NCBI RefSeq assembly: GCF_000292345.1
Contig: NZ_ALOU01000048.1
Location: forward strand, 1-64,000
Direction of reading: 5' to 3'
Length of the DNA stretch: 64,000 bases
DNA from: Cupriavidus sp. BIS7
GTDB taxonomy: Bacteria; Pseudomonadota; Gammaproteobacteria; Burkholderiales; Burkholderiaceae
Below, piece after piece: positions 18,476 to 27,993 of the stretch. Numbering within the stretch: the first letter of the stretch is position 1; each line of letters opens with the position of its first letter. Position numbers and translations under genes: made by a program. A model generated the notes under the pieces. That model saw only the letters and a list, made by a program, of their open reading frames with translations, was not told the DNA's origin and did not search any database.

Positions 18476-18512
18476 AAAAAAAAGCACCCGGTCACAGTGA
18501 AGTGATCGGGTG
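18476..18512 (-). terminator. Rho-independent terminator of the DUF883 gene
   Basis: Arms CACCCGGTCAC (18485-18495) and GTGATCGGGTG (18502-18512) pair with one G-T/mismatch. On the minus strand they are followed by a run of eight T at 18483-18476. Confidence 0.82.
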
Positions 18513-18661
18513 ACCCGGATCAGGGATATATATCCGGAAAAGGGGGGGTTGGTGCGAGACGCGCGCGGCTGTATTGCGCCGCAAGTCGCCTCCCTGTGTT
18601 CCGTCCCGCAATCAGTCCCGTTCCTTCAGCCCCCGGTTTCTGCTCGCGAGTTTCTGTCGCG

Positions 18662-19090
18662 CTATTCGCTGCGCCGGCCGGCCAGCAGCAGGCCGATGAA
18701 CGCACCGCACAGCGCGGCAATCCCCACAGCCATGAGCGGGGATTCCACCACGCGCTGACGGCCCTGGTCGACGGCCACGTCCATCTGGTCGCGCGCCCAG
18801 TCCATACGGTCCCGGCCGCGTGCGCGCCACTGCTGCGTCAGCTCGTGCGCATGTTCGCGCAGGCGGCGGCCGGCGGCCATGCTTTCGACCGAGCCTTCAC
18901 GCGTCAGCACGTCGATGGTTTGCTGGAGCTGCTCGATCAACGCCTTGACGTCGTCCGATACCGGACCTGCGGCGTCGCGCGCCGTATCGCGGGTATCGCG
19001 CGCGGCATGTCGGATCTGCCGCACCGCCGCATTGGCGGTGTCGTGCAGATGGTTGATTTCCTTGCGGATCTTGGGGTTTTGCGTAAGCAT
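18662..19090 (-). CDS. DUF883 (ElaB/YqjD-like) membrane-anchored protein
   Basis: The 142-residue protein is mostly a charged amphipathic helix (residues 1-110) ending in a single C-terminal membrane anchor with a Gly/Ala pattern (MAVGIAALCGAFIGLLLAG). This is the layout of ElaB, YgaM and YqjD, inner-membrane proteins that can bind stalled ribosomes in stationary phase. The gene ends at a good terminator and lies just downstream of a DUF1328 gene on the same strand, a common stress-linked pairing. Confidence 0.85.
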   Translation of the reverse strand: MLTQNPKIRKEINHLHDTANAAVRQIRHAARDTRDTARDAAGPVSDDVKALIEQLQQTIDVLTREGSVESMAAGRRLREHAHELTQQWRARGRDRMDWARDQMDVAVDQGRQRVVESPLMAVGIAALCGAFIGLLLAGRRSE

Positions 19091-19120
19091 GGGATCTCCT
19101 GTTTTCGGATCGGCTGAGAT

Positions 19121-19285
19121 CTACCGTCGGCGCACCAGGCCCAGCACGAACGTCACGAGGGCCACTACCAGGAAGATGAAGAACAGGATCTTGGCGATTT
19201 CCACGGCGCCGGCAGCAATGCCGCCGAACCCGAAGACCGCCGCGATCAGTGCGACGATAAAGAAGACAAGTGCATATTGCAGCAT
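19121..19285 (-). CDS. DUF1328 small membrane protein (YtjA-like)
   Basis: This 54-residue protein consists of two hydrophobic helices ([19 protein letters not shown] and [20 protein letters not shown]) and a basic tail VRRR. That fits the DUF1328/YtjA family, which is linked to general stress response. The frame is open to 19390, but the extra residues are not conserved in type, and the ATG at 19285 gives the standard family length. Confidence 0.88.
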   Translation of the reverse strand: MLQYALVFFIVALIAAVFGFGGIAAGAVEIAKILFFIFLVVALVTFVLGLVRRR

Positions 19286-19554
19286 GGCCAGTCTCCCAAA
19301 ACTGCACGCACCGGACCCGGTGCGCCCCGCTTGCGCCACAGTGCGCAAGCTCGTAGCCTCATCGTAGGGTTCGCGCTGCGGGCCAGGCACTGAGTCCGGG
19401 CCGATTCCGTTGTCAGTGGAGTCCTACAGCGCACTACGTACCGCACCGGATGCGCCGTGGCCTGGCCGCCGATACGATTGACCTGCGCATCCAATGTGAT
19501 TCCGTAGCCGCCCGCGCGTCCGGCGGCTGCCGTGTATCTAACCGGTAGTTTCAG

Positions 19555-20973
19555 ATGGCCAAGCATTCCCTACTCGTGCGAAATACCCTCCTGCTTGCCA
19601 GCGGCATCTTGCTGACGCTGGCCGTGCTCATTGCATCGGAGGCCGGCAACACGCGCCTGCGCGAGGGCTACACCCAGGCAATCCGCGCACAGCAGCTTCA
19701 GAACGACCTGGGCGACCTGATTACGGAACTCGTCAACGCCGAGGGCGGCCAGCGCGGTTTCCTGCTGACCGGCAAGGACAGCTACCTCGACCCCTATTAC
19801 AAGGCGCTGCCACGTATCACCGAACTGATGTCGCGTATCCGCCAGCGCTACGCGGACGATCCCGAAGGGCTGCGCCAGTTCGGCGAGGCGTCGCAGTTCG
19901 TCACGCGCAAGCTCAACGAAATGGCGCTGACGCTGGTCTACGGCAAGCGCGACGTCGACGTGGCGCTCGACATGGTCCGCACCGACTTCGGCAAGCAGAC
20001 GATGGAAAGCGCGCGACGCGGACTGGAGCATCTGCAGGTGCGCGAATCGGGCACGGTCACGCACAACCTCGAAGCGGCCGAGCATGACCTGCAGGTTTCG
20101 CGCTATGGCATCGGGATGCTCACCGCGATCAACATCGTGCTGCTGGTGACGCTGGGCATGGGACACGCACGCCGTATGGCGGTGGCCGAAGCCACGCAGG
20201 CCGAGCTTGAAGAGGAAAGCGCCCGGCTCGACCGCAAGGTGCGTGCGCGCACACGCCAGTTGTCAGCCCTCGCCGGGCACCTGCAGCGCGTGACCGAAGA
20301 CGAGAAGACGCGCCTGGCACGCGAGCTGCACGACGAACTTGGCGCCATTCTCACGGCCATCAAGCTCGATCTGCACTGGGTGCGGATGCGCGTGCAGAAC
20401 ACCCATCCGGAAGCGCGCGACAAGCTGACGCGCGTGATGCAGCACGCGGACCAGGCCATCCAGATCAAGCGGCAACTGATCGAGGACCTGCGCCCGACCG
20501 TGCTGCTGAACCTGGGCCTGCGCGAAGCCATCGTGCAGCTTGTGGAGGACGTTGGCGCGCGCAACCAGTGGGACACCGCGCTGGACCTGCCGGAGACGCT
20601 GCCACGGCTCAACGACGCCGCTGCCATCGCGCTATACCGGATCGTGCAGGAGTCGCTGAACAATGCCAGCAAGTACGCCGGCGCGAAGCAGGTGTCCGTA
20701 ACCCTGGCGTGCACAACCGAGCAGTTGTCGTTGACGGTGTGTGACGATGGCCGCGGGCTGCCGCCCGATTTCGATGCTGGCAGCATTGCCGGCCATCACG
20801 GCCTGTTGGGCATGGAGCAGCGCGTGCTGGCGCTGGGTGGCACGATGCATGTGGATTCCTCGCCGGGGCACGGCGTGGGGATTCGCATCGAAGTGCCGAT
20901 GACGTCGGCGGTGCTGGCGCAGGAGGAATCGCCCCAGGAGGCCGTTCAAGGCGCAGGCGCAGACGTCGCGTAG
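19555..20973 (+). CDS. Sensor histidine kinase with CHASE3 domain
   Basis: The 472-residue kinase has one N-terminal membrane helix (about 8-28), a periplasmic CHASE3 domain (about 35-180, with ITELVNAEGGQRGFLLTG), and a second helix (186-203). A coiled linker precedes the HisKA_3 dimerisation domain with His259 in ARELHDELGA, and the ATPase domain carries DDGRGLP and a final GHGVGIRIEVP. This is a NarX/DegS-class kinase that partners NarL-type regulators. Its 3' end overlaps the convergent response-regulator gene by 28 bp. The nearby NarL-type regulator is the likely target. Confidence 0.9.
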   Translation: MAKHSLLVRNTLLLASGILLTLAVLIASEAGNTRLREGYTQAIRAQQLQNDLGDLITELVNAEGGQRGFLLTGKDSYLDPYYKALPRITELMSRIRQRYADDPEGLRQFGEASQFVTRKLNEMALTLVYGKRDVDVALDMVRTDFGKQTMESARRGLEHLQVRESGTVTHNLEAAEHDLQVSRYGIGMLTAINIVLLVTLGMGHARRMAVAEATQAELEEESARLDRKVRARTRQLSALAGHLQRVTEDEKTRLARELHDELGAILTAIKLDLHWVRMRVQNTHPEARDKLTRVMQHADQAIQIKRQLIEDLRPTVLLNLGLREAIVQLVEDVGARNQWDTALDLPETLPRLNDAAAIALYRIVQESLNNASKYAGAKQVSVTLACTTEQLSLTVCDDGRGLPPDFDAGSIAGHHGLLGMEQRVLALGGTMHVDSSPGHGVGIRIEVPMTSAVLAQEESPQEAVQGAGADVA

Positions 20974-21359
20974 TCCTCGATCACGCGGAACACCTGCTCC
21001 ATTTCTAGCGACTTGTCGAAGAAGTAGTCGGCGCCGGCCTCCGCGCATTGGCGCCGGTACATCGGCACCTGCGCGTGGTTCGTGTAGACGATGCGAATGC
21101 CGGAAAGCCTCGACTTCTGCATTTCGCGCAGCACGTTGATGCCATTGCCCTGCCGCAGCTGCAGATCGACGATCACCACGTGATAGTGCCCGGCCCCGGC
21201 CAGACTCACCGCCATCCTTTCGGTATCGGCCCAGTCCACGGCCTCTATGAACGGAAACGCGCTCAGGTACTCCATCAGCATGCTCCGAATCACCGCCGAG
21301 TCCTCGATCAGGAGGATTCGCAACGGTCGAGTCGGGGAGGCTGTGGGCTGCTCCGGCAT
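20946..21359 (-). CDS. Stand-alone response-regulator receiver protein
   Basis: The 137-residue protein is a single receiver domain: acidic pair in LLIEDS (17-22), phospho-acceptor Asp65 in VIVDLQLRQGNG, Thr/Ser switch in VYTNH and Lys in FFDKS. There is no output domain, so it would act by protein contact or as a phosphate sink. Its last 28 bases lie on the opposite strand of the kinase gene end. The NarL-type regulator upstream on the same strand is 45 bp away. Confidence 0.88.
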   Translation of the reverse strand: MPEQPTASPTRPLRILLIEDSAVIRSMLMEYLSAFPFIEAVDWADTERMAVSLAGAGHYHVVIVDLQLRQGNGINVLREMQKSRLSGIRIVYTNHAQVPMYRRQCAEAGADYFFDKSLEMEQVFRVIEDYATSAPAP

Positions 21360-21404
21360 GGTGTGATAGTCGATCAGGTCGATGGCAGAGCGATGGACAT
21401 GTGC

Positions 21405-22037
21405 TTACTCCACCAATCCATTCTTGATGGCGTAGTAGGTCAGGTCCGCATTGGTCTTCATACCCATTTTCTCGAGAATGCGGGACCGGTATGTACTGAC
21501 CGTCTTCACGCTCAGGTACAACTCGTCGGCGATCACCGATACCGACTGGCCGCGCGACAGCTTGCAGAAGATCTGGAACTCGCGCTCGGACAGCATCTGG
21601 TGCACGGGCTGCTCGGTGGGCTTGTCCAGGCCGCCGATCAGCAGGTCGGCGACGGTCGCGCTCACGTAGCGGCGACCCTGCGCCACGGTGCGGATCGCCT
21701 TGACGAGATCATCCGGCGCGGATTCCTTGGTCAGGTAGCCGGACGCCCCCGCGCGGATCAGGTTGATGGCGTATTGGTCTTCGGGATAGGTTGACAGGAT
21801 CAGCACCGGCAAGCTGGGCAGCCGCTGCCGGATCAGCTTCAGCACGTCTATGCCGTTGCGGTCCGGCATGGAAATATCGAGCACGAGGACTTCGAACTCG
21901 CTGTCGCGCAACTGCGCCATCACTTCATCGCCGCTCCCTGCTTCGCCCGTCACCTCGATGTCGGGTTCCTCGGCAATGAACTGGCGCAGACCGGCACGCA
22001 CGATCTCGTGATCGTCGGCGATCAGGACGCGAATCAT
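21405..22037 (-). CDS. NarL/FixJ-family response regulator
   Basis: The 210-residue regulator has a receiver domain (Asp54 in LVLDISMPDRNG, Lys in GYLTKESAPDDL) and a C-terminal LuxR-type helix-turn-helix (LSEREFQIFCKLSRGQSVSV and VKTVSTYRSRILEKMG). It should bind DNA as a phosphorylated dimer. The start at 22037 follows GGAG; the open frame upstream to 22184 covers a tandem repeat and is not protein-like. With the adjacent kinase and lone receiver it forms a three-part phosphorelay. Confidence 0.92.
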   Translation of the reverse strand: MIRVLIADDHEIVRAGLRQFIAEEPDIEVTGEAGSGDEVMAQLRDSEFEVLVLDISMPDRNGIDVLKLIRQRLPSLPVLILSTYPEDQYAINLIRAGASGYLTKESAPDDLVKAIRTVAQGRRYVSATVADLLIGGLDKPTEQPVHQMLSEREFQIFCKLSRGQSVSVIADELYLSVKTVSTYRSRILEKMGMKTNADLTYYAIKNGLVE

Positions 22038-22150
22038 CAGTGTCTCCACGGTGGGGGGACGGCCCGTTTCCCGAAGTGGAGAGCCGGACCGGCTGCTTGA
22101 ATTGTAGTGCCGGCCAACGCGCAAATATGTCGGTGTAAGACTGACATACG

Positions 22151-22180
22151 CAACCAGAGGCAACCAGAGGCAACCAGAGC
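22151..22180. repeat. Tandem repeat, 3 x 10 bp
   Basis: Three copies of CAACCAGAGG (the last ends in C) lie upstream of the NarL-type regulator gene, within its likely promoter or leader region. Confidence 0.85.
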
Positions 22181-22204
22181 CCATTCATCTGAGGCGTCAG
22201 GAAA

Positions 22205-22234
22205 GCAGAACGGGCGCCGAAGCGCCCGTTCTGC
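22205..22234 (-). terminator. Hairpin terminator downstream of the secreted protein gene
   Basis: A perfect 13-bp stem with arms GCAGAACGGGCGC and GCGCCCGTTCTGC and a four-base loop. On the minus strand it is followed by TTTCC, a short U-tract. It lies 61 bases past the stop of the gene at 22296-22655. Confidence 0.75.
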
Positions 22235-22295
22235 CATTCTGTCGAGTTCCGGGGCCGGCGGCGGCCTGGAGGTGTCCGCGCCGGCCCGGGTCAGG

Positions 22296-22655
22296 TTACT
22301 GCATCCTGGTACCGGCGTCGGTGCCGGCGCTGGCGCCAACATCGCCGGTTTCGCCCTTCTTCGACTTGGCCTTGGCATGCGTGCCATGGTGGCTCTTCGA
22401 CGAATCTGCCTTCGCACCGGCACCAGCATCGGCTGCAGCGCCCGGGGTCACGGCACCACCCGATGCGTTCACGCTGGCACCCGCGCCGGACTGCACGGCA
22501 GGTGCGGTAGCGGCGGCGCCGACGCCGCCTTGCGCACCGCCTTGTGCGCCGGTGGTGGCGCCCGGGGCGGTGGTCGCGCCAGTACCTTGCGCCATCGCCA
22601 GCGACGAAGCGGCGGCAATCGACAGGGCGGACAGGGAGATCAGCAGCTTGTTCAT
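22296..22655 (-). CDS. Small secreted Ala/Gly-rich protein
   Basis: The 119-residue product has a clean signal peptide (MNKLLISLSALSIAAASSLAMAQ, cleavage after AMA). The mature part is low-complexity and rich in Gly, Ala and Thr, with a basic HHGTHAKAKSKK patch near residue 90. It has no cysteines and no recognised domain and is probably disordered in the periplasm. The start has AAGGAG 10 bases upstream. The function is unknown; similar small proteins are common and often stress-induced in this group. Confidence 0.7.
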   Translation of the reverse strand: MNKLLISLSALSIAAASSLAMAQGTGATTAPGATTGAQGGAQGGVGAAATAPAVQSGAGASVNASGGAVTPGAAADAGAGAKADSSKSHHGTHAKAKSKKGETGDVGASAGTDAGTRMQ

Positions 22656-22972
22656 GGAAGAGACTCCTTTTCTGGAATGCCCCGCAGCGAAACATTCGCC
22701 GCGGCATTCACGCGGTGTCACGTGAACTGAGGCTCAGTCTATGGAGTCGCCCGATGCACTTCTGTGAGCACTTGTAATGCCCTGTAAGCAGAGGTGAAGA
22801 CATTACCGGCAGGAAGCGGCGAGCCCGCGCGCCACCCACGCCACGTCACCAGCACCGGAATCCCCTTGGGCTTCAACGGCCTGCGCCAGAAACGACAAGG
22901 CCGGGAAACCGCACGGAGGCGGCGTCCCGGCCAGCATCCAGGCCATTGCACCTGGTTACACGTGCGAGCCGC
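22656..22972. other. Intergenic region upstream of the secreted-protein gene
   Basis: No gene is supported. The region contains a 13-base dyad ACTGAGGCTCAGT (22726-22738) in the probable promoter zone of the secreted-protein gene and a nested hairpin near the end of metH2 (22899-22932). Confidence 0.5.
22899..22932 (-). terminator. Possible terminator of the metH operon
   Basis: On the minus strand GGCCGGGA pairs with TCCCGGCC, with an inner CCGC/GCGG stem. TTGTCGTTTC follows, which is only a weak U-tract. It lies about 40 bases past the metH2 stop. Confidence 0.45.
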
Positions 22973-25720
22973 TTACAGGTTCGGTGCCAGTGCGCGCTCC
23001 AGCGTCGCGCGTTCCTCGCCGCGGCGCGCCACCATGTCGTCCAACTGGTCCTGCCCGATCTTGCCGACGCTGAAGTACGTCGAGTCCGGATGCGACAGGT
23101 AGAAGCCGCTCACCGATGCGGCCGGCGTCATCGCCAGCCCCTCGGTGATGCCCATGCCAATCTCGGTGGCATCGAGGAATTCGAACATCGGCGCCTTGAC
23201 CGTGTGCTCGGGGCAGGCCGGATAGCCGGGTGCCGGGCGGATACCACGGTACGCCTCGTCGATCAGCTGGTCATTGTTCAGCGACTCGGCCGCGTCGTAG
23301 CCCCACAGGTCGGTACGCACGCGCTGGTGCAGGCATTCGGCAAACGCCTCGGCCAGGCGGTCCGCCAGCGCCTTGAGCATGATCGCGCTGTAGTCGTCGT
23401 GGTCGGCCTCGAACTGTGCTTCCTTCTTGTCCACGCCGATACCGGCCGTGACCGCGAACAGGCCGACGTAGTCAGCCACGCCGCTTGACTTCGGTGCAAC
23501 GAAATCGGCCAGGCAGCGGTTCGGGCGGCGCACGCCATCCACCACCGGACGCTCGCTCTGCTGGCGCAGGTTGTGCCAGGTCAGCGCGACCTTGCTGCGC
23601 GACTCGTCGGTGTAGATCTCGATGTCGTCGTCATTGACCGTATTGGCCGGCAGCAGTGCCATCACGCCATTGGCCGTGAGCCAGCGGCCCTGGATCAGCC
23701 GCGCCAGCATGCTCTTGCCATCCGAATAGACGCGGCGTGCCGATTCGCCAACGATCGCATCGTTGAGGATGTCCGGGAATTTGCCGGCCAGGTCCCAGGT
23801 CTGGAAGAACGGGCCCCAGTCGATGAAGTTGGCCAGTTCGGACAGGTCGTAGTTGCGGAACACGCGGCGCCCGATGAACTTCGGCTTCGGCGGCACGTAG
23901 CTGCTCCAGTCGAACGGCGTCTTGTTGGCGCGTGCATCAGCCAGCGACACCATCGGCGTGGCCTTCTTGTTGGCGTGCTGGGCGCGGATGCGGTCGTAGT
24001 CGGTCTTGAGGTCGTCCAGGTACTTCGTGGCGCCCTCGTCGGACAGCAGGCTCGACGCCACGCTGACCGAGCGCGAGGCATCGGGCACGTAGACCACGGG
24101 GCCTTCGTAGTTCGGCGCGATCTTGACCGCGGTGTGCACGCGCGACGTGGTGGCACCGCCGATCAGCAGCGGGATCTTCTTCACGCGGAAGTAGTCGTCA
24201 CGCTGCATTTCCGAAGCGACGTAGGCCATCTCCTCGAGCGACGGCGTGATCAGGCCTGACAGGCCGACGATGTCCGCACCCTCGACCTTGGCGCGCGCCA
24301 GGATCTCGTTGCACGGGACCATCACGCCCATGTTGACCACTTCGAAGTTGTTGCACTGGAGCACCACCGACACGATGTTCTTGCCGATGTCGTGCACATC
24401 GCCCTTCACGGTGGCGATCACGATCTTGCCGCGCGCACGCACGTCACCGCCGGCCTCGGCCAGCAGGCGCTTTTCTTCCTCGATGAACGGCAGCAGATGC
24501 GCCACGGCCTGCTTCATCACGCGCGCGCTCTTCACCACCTGCGGCAGGAACATCTTGCCCGCGCCAAACAGGTCGCCGACGATGTTCATGCCATCCATCA
24601 GCGGGCCTTCGATCACCTCGATCGGGCGCCCGCCGCGTGCGGCGATCTGCTGGCGCACTTCCTCGGTGTCCTCGACGATGAACGTGGTGATGCCATGCAC
24701 CAGCGCGTGCGACAGGCGCTCGCCTACCGGCACAGGCTGCTCTGGCGTGCCGCGCCAGGCCAGGTTCTCTTCCTTCTTCTGGCCGCCGCCCTTGAAGCGG
24801 TCGGCAATTTCCAGCAGGCGGTCGGTGGCGTCATCGCGGCGGTTCAGCACCACGTCTTCCACGCGTTCGCGCAGTTCGGGGTCAAGCTGGTCGTACACGC
24901 CGAGCTGGCCGGCGTTGACGATACCCATGTCCATGCCCGCTTCGATCGCGTGGTACAGGAATACCGTGTGGATCGCCTCGCGCACCACGTCATTGCCGCG
25001 GAACGAGAACGATACGTTCGACACACCGCCGCTGACCTTCGCATACGGCAGGTTCTGCTTGATCCAGCGCGTGGCCTCGATGAAGTCCACGGCGTAGTTG
25101 TTGTGTTCCTCGATACCGGTGGCCACCGCGAAGATGTTCGGATCGAAGATGATGTCCTCGGGCGGGAAGCCAACCTCGTTCACGAGGAAGTCGTAGCTGC
25201 GCTTGCAGATCTCCGTCTTGCGCGCGAACGTGTCGGCCTGGCCCTTTTCATCGAACGCCATCACCACGCTCGCGGCGCCGTAGCGGCGGATCAGCGTGGC
25301 ATGGTGGCGGAACTGTTCCTCGCCCTCCTTGAGCGAGATCGAGTTGACCACCGGCTTGCCCTGCACGCACTGCAGGCCGGCCTCGATCACGTCCCACTTC
25401 GACGAGTCGATCATGATCGGCACGCGCGCGATGTCAGGCTCGGACGCGATCAGATTCAGAAAGCGCACCATCGCGGCCTTCGAATCGAGCATCGCCTCGT
25501 CCATGTTGATGTCGATGATCTGCGCGCCGTTCTCCACCTGCTGGCGGGCCACCGCCAGCGCTTCGTCGAACTGGCCGTTCAGGATCATGCGGGCGAACGC
25601 CTTGGAACCGGTGACGTTGGTACGCTCGCCAACGTTGACGAACAGCGTGTCGTCATCGATCGTGAACGGCTCCAGGCCGGACAGGCGCATCGGACGCGGG
25701 GGCAGGTTTTGCTGGCTCAT
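22973..25720 (-). CDS. metH: Methionine synthase, C-terminal part (folate, B12 and activation domains)
   Basis: This 915-residue protein corresponds to the C-terminal three quarters of B12-dependent methionine synthase. It has a pterin-binding barrel ([14 protein letters not shown] near residue 25), a B12 cap domain, and the Rossmann B12 domain with the axial-ligand motif DVHDIG in [12 protein letters not shown]. The AdoMet-binding reactivation domain carries [12 protein letters not shown] and [10 protein letters not shown]. The homocysteine-binding domain is encoded by the gene upstream, 28 bp away, and both products are needed for one catalytic cycle. The start at 25720 gives the natural domain boundary. 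Confidence 0.95.
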   Translation of the reverse strand: MSQQNLPPRPMRLSGLEPFTIDDDTLFVNVGERTNVTGSKAFARMILNGQFDEALAVARQQVENGAQIIDINMDEAMLDSKAAMVRFLNLIASEPDIARVPIMIDSSKWDVIEAGLQCVQGKPVVNSISLKEGEEQFRHHATLIRRYGAASVVMAFDEKGQADTFARKTEICKRSYDFLVNEVGFPPEDIIFDPNIFAVATGIEEHNNYAVDFIEATRWIKQNLPYAKVSGGVSNVSFSFRGNDVVREAIHTVFLYHAIEAGMDMGIVNAGQLGVYDQLDPELRERVEDVVLNRRDDATDRLLEIADRFKGGGQKKEENLAWRGTPEQPVPVGERLSHALVHGITTFIVEDTEEVRQQIAARGGRPIEVIEGPLMDGMNIVGDLFGAGKMFLPQVVKSARVMKQAVAHLLPFIEEEKRLLAEAGGDVRARGKIVIATVKGDVHDIGKNIVSVVLQCNNFEVVNMGVMVPCNEILARAKVEGADIVGLSGLITPSLEEMAYVASEMQRDDYFRVKKIPLLIGGATTSRVHTAVKIAPNYEGPVVYVPDASRSVSVASSLLSDEGATKYLDDLKTDYDRIRAQHANKKATPMVSLADARANKTPFDWSSYVPPKPKFIGRRVFRNYDLSELANFIDWGPFFQTWDLAGKFPDILNDAIVGESARRVYSDGKSMLARLIQGRWLTANGVMALLPANTVNDDDIEIYTDESRSKVALTWHNLRQQSERPVVDGVRRPNRCLADFVAPKSSGVADYVGLFAVTAGIGVDKKEAQFEADHDDYSAIMLKALADRLAEAFAECLHQRVRTDLWGYDAAESLNNDQLIDEAYRGIRPAPGYPACPEHTVKAPMFEFLDATEIGMGITEGLAMTPAASVSGFYLSHPDSTYFSVGKIGQDQLDDMVARRGEERATLERALAPNL

Positions 25721-25748
25721 GATTTCTGTTCTGTTGCGTACGATGATT

Positions 25749-26816
25749 TCAGGCGGCGGCTTGCGCAGCGTCTTCGCGATACTGGCCCGGCCACGTGCGC
25801 GGCGTCTTGCCGGCCACGCGCTTCGCAATGGCGGCGATATGGTCTGGCGTGGTGCCGCAGCATCCGCCCACCAGGTTCACCAGCCCCGACGCCGCGAATT
25901 CCTCCACCAGTGCGGACGTGACCTCGGGCGTCTCGTCGAAGCCCGTGTCGCTCATCGGATTCGGCAGGCCCGCATTCGGGTAGCAGGACACGGCGGCATC
26001 GCACACCTTGGCCAGTTCGGCCACGTACGGGCGCATCAGCGTCGCGCCAAGCGCGCAGTTCAGGCCGAACGTGATGGGCCTGGCGTGACGCAGGCTGTTC
26101 CAGAACGCTTCCACGGTCTGGCCCGACAGGATTCGGCCCGAAGCGTCGGTCACGGTGCCCGAGATCATCACGGGCACGCGCTCGCCGGTGTCTTCAAACA
26201 GCTGTTCGATCGCGAACAGCGCGGCCTTGGCGTTGAGCGTGTCGAAGATCGTTTCGACCAGGAACACATCGGCGCCGCCCTCCAGCAGGCCGCGTCCCTG
26301 CTCGTAGTAGGACTCGCGCAGTTCCTCGAACGTGACGTTGCGCGCGCCCGGGTCATTGACGTCCGGGCTGATGCTGGCGGTCTTCGGCGTCGGGCCGAAC
26401 GCGCCGGCCACGAAGCGCGGCTTGTCGGGCGTGCTGTACTTGTCGCACGCGGCGCGCGCCAGGCGGGCGGCCTCGACGTTCATCTCGTACGCAAGGTCGG
26501 CCATCTTGTAGTCTTCCTGCGCCACGCGCGTCGCGCCGAACGTGTTCGTTTCGATCAGATCGGCGCCGGCGGCCAGGTACTGCTCGTGGATCTCGGAGAT
26601 GACCTGCGGGCGCGTCAGCAGCAGCAGTTCATTGTTGCCCTTCACGTCGATGCGATGGTCCGCGAAGCGGGTGCCGCGATAGTCGGCCTCCGTGAGCTTG
26701 TAGCGCTGGATCATCGTGCCCATCGCGCCGTCAAGAATCAGGATGCGGTCGCGCAGCAGCTTTGGCAGGCTGGCGGCCCGGGTGTAGGGGCGTGGGGCGA
26801 ACTGGACGGCGCTCAT
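25749..26816 (-). CDS. metH: Methionine synthase, N-terminal homocysteine S-methyltransferase part
   Basis: The 355-residue barrel corresponds to residues 1-350 of single-chain MetH. It begins [15 protein letters not shown] and has the three zinc-binding cysteines in GLNCALGA and [11 protein letters not shown]. It binds homocysteine and takes the methyl group from methylcobalamin on the partner protein. It is followed after 28 bp by the gene for the remaining domains, so the synthase is split. The break falls at the linker between the homocysteine and folate domains; both pieces are intact. Confidence 0.94.
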   Translation of the reverse strand: MSAVQFAPRPYTRAASLPKLLRDRILILDGAMGTMIQRYKLTEADYRGTRFADHRIDVKGNNELLLLTRPQVISEIHEQYLAAGADLIETNTFGATRVAQEDYKMADLAYEMNVEAARLARAACDKYSTPDKPRFVAGAFGPTPKTASISPDVNDPGARNVTFEELRESYYEQGRGLLEGGADVFLVETIFDTLNAKAALFAIEQLFEDTGERVPVMISGTVTDASGRILSGQTVEAFWNSLRHARPITFGLNCALGATLMRPYVAELAKVCDAAVSCYPNAGLPNPMSDTGFDETPEVTSALVEEFAASGLVNLVGGCCGTTPDHIAAIAKRVAGKTPRTWPGQYREDAAQAAA

Positions 26817-26880
26817 GGTGGGGCTCGATCTTTATTGCGGCGGCAGCGGCCGCGCAAATTCTGGCAAATGGGAGAACGCG

Positions 26881-26886
26881 ATTTTA
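26881..26886 (-). promoter_or_regulatory. Putative -10 element of the metH operon
   Basis: The minus strand reads CTGATAAAATCGCGTT about 65 bases upstream of metH1, nearly the same as the stretch before argS. No clear -35 box and no B12 or SAH riboswitch fold was recognised in this leader. Confidence 0.45.
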
Positions 26887-26937
26887 TCAGGTAGATCAAG
26901 GCATTGCGGGCAGCAAGGGCATGTCCGCCCGGGTGCC

Positions 26938-26970
26938 GGTCCGGGTGGTGGTCCGGGTGGTGGTCCGGTT
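26938..26970. repeat. Imperfect 12-bp tandem repeat
   Basis: About 2.6 copies of GGTCCGGGTGGT in the divergent metH/rhodanese intergenic region, non-coding. Confidence 0.75.
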
Positions 26971-27028
26971 GTCAGCGGGCAGCGCCGCGCCTACACTGAG
27001 AGACGTATTCGCCACGAATCCAACTCCC

Positions 27029-27421
27029 ATGCAACACCTGAGCCCCAATGACGCCCACACGCTGCTCGACGGCGAGCCCGACGCGCTGTTCATCGACTGC
27101 CGCAGCGAGATGGAATACCTCTTTGTCGGCCATCCGCGCGGTGCGCACAACGTCCCCTGGAACGACGGCCCCGACTGGGAGGTCAATCCGCACTTCGTGC
27201 AGGCAGTGAAGAAGCTGGCCGGCCATGTCTCGGCGCGTCCGGTGGTGCTGATCTGCCGCAGCGGCAACCGGTCGTCCGCGGCAGCGCGTGCGCTGGAGGG
27301 CGCGGGCTTCACCACCGTCTACTACATACAGCACGGCTTCGAAGGGGATCTCGACGCACAGCGGCACCGGAACACGATCAATGGCTGGCGCCACGAAGGG
27401 CTGCCATGGGAACAATACTGA
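27029..27421 (+). CDS. Single-domain rhodanese-like sulfurtransferase
   Basis: The 130-residue protein is one rhodanese domain, with FIDCRSEMEY (21-30) at the entry strand and the active loop LICRSGNRS, in which Cys76 would carry the persulfide. Late GFEGDLD and GLPW motifs match the PspE/GlpE-like group common in beta-proteobacteria. The frame is open back to 26762, but that part covers the 12-bp repeats; the ATG at 27029 starts the conserved part. It is divergent from metH and ends in a good hairpin. Confidence 0.88.
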   Translation: MQHLSPNDAHTLLDGEPDALFIDCRSEMEYLFVGHPRGAHNVPWNDGPDWEVNPHFVQAVKKLAGHVSARPVVLICRSGNRSSAAARALEGAGFTTVYYIQHGFEGDLDAQRHRNTINGWRHEGLPWEQY

Positions 27422-27443
27422 ATTCGAAGTTTCTGAAAAAACA

Positions 27444-27469
27444 GAAACGCCCGCGTCAGCGGGCGTTTC
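27444..27469. terminator. Bidirectional terminator between rhodanese and DUF3567 genes
   Basis: Perfect 11-bp stem GAAACGCCCGC / GCGGGCGTTTC with loop GTCA. On the minus strand TGTTTTTTC follows; on the plus strand only the TTT within the stem is present. It lies between two convergent genes. Confidence 0.85.
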
Positions 27470-27499
27470 CGTGTCCAGGTGATCTTGCGCGCCGCAGGT

Positions 27500-27757
27500 T
27501 CAATGCATGACCAGCGGGTTGTTCATCACCGTATCGAATTTGCCGAGAAACTCATCGACTTCTTCCACCGAGGGTTCGCTCTCGATCAGACGCGTCACGT
27601 CGGCGCGGAAGGTCTCGGCCAAATGGCCGCCGAGGAAAATCTCGCGTTTCAGGTTCTTGTCGACGATCTCGTAACCGCCCGAGGCAAGGGTCGCATGCTC
27701 GACATCTGCTCCAAACTCGACAATGCAGTAATTGTCGCTGTTGTAGATCATTTGCAT
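27500..27757 (-). CDS. DUF3567 family protein
   Basis: The 85-residue acidic protein (MQMIYNSDNYCIVEF... ending NPLVMH) matches the small DUF3567 family of beta-proteobacteria, of unknown function. An AGGAGG site 7 bases before the ATG at 27757 fixes the start, although the frame is open further upstream. Nothing in the neighbourhood suggests a role. It shares a terminator with the convergent rhodanese gene. Confidence 0.85.
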   Translation of the reverse strand: MQMIYNSDNYCIVEFGADVEHATLASGGYEIVDKNLKREIFLGGHLAETFRADVTRLIESEPSVEEVDEFLGKFDTVMNNPLVMH

Positions 27758-27993
27758 CGCACTACCTCCTGGCATAGTTGGCGGCAGACCCGCGCATTGC
27801 TGCGTTTTTCCGGCGCAAGGCCTGTGGGACTGACGCGATTTCCTCTCCAAGTTGAGGGTAGTCGTCCGTAATTCAAGTTGTACTGCCGGACGAACCTTGC
27901 GTGCCGTTGCTGCCCTCTTATCATTGGGCATCGGCGCCGCTCGCAAGTTTCTTGAGCGCCGAGCATTACTGTGTTGCGATCTTTCCTATGGCG

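Larger units (their letters stand above)
18306..18661. other. Intergenic region with tandem repeat and a minus-strand terminator
   Basis: No gene is supported in these 356 bases between two convergent genes. They hold three perfect copies of a 12-bp unit (18431-18466), a rho-independent terminator reading leftward (18476-18512) and an AT-rich patch near 18525. The weak hairpin around 18326-18348 could end the DUF1840 transcript. Confidence 0.6.

Noticed and set aside
26817..26940. B12 or SAH riboswitch before metH
   Set aside because: No B12-box or SAH-riboswitch core was seen in the leader; only a -10-like element and repeats.
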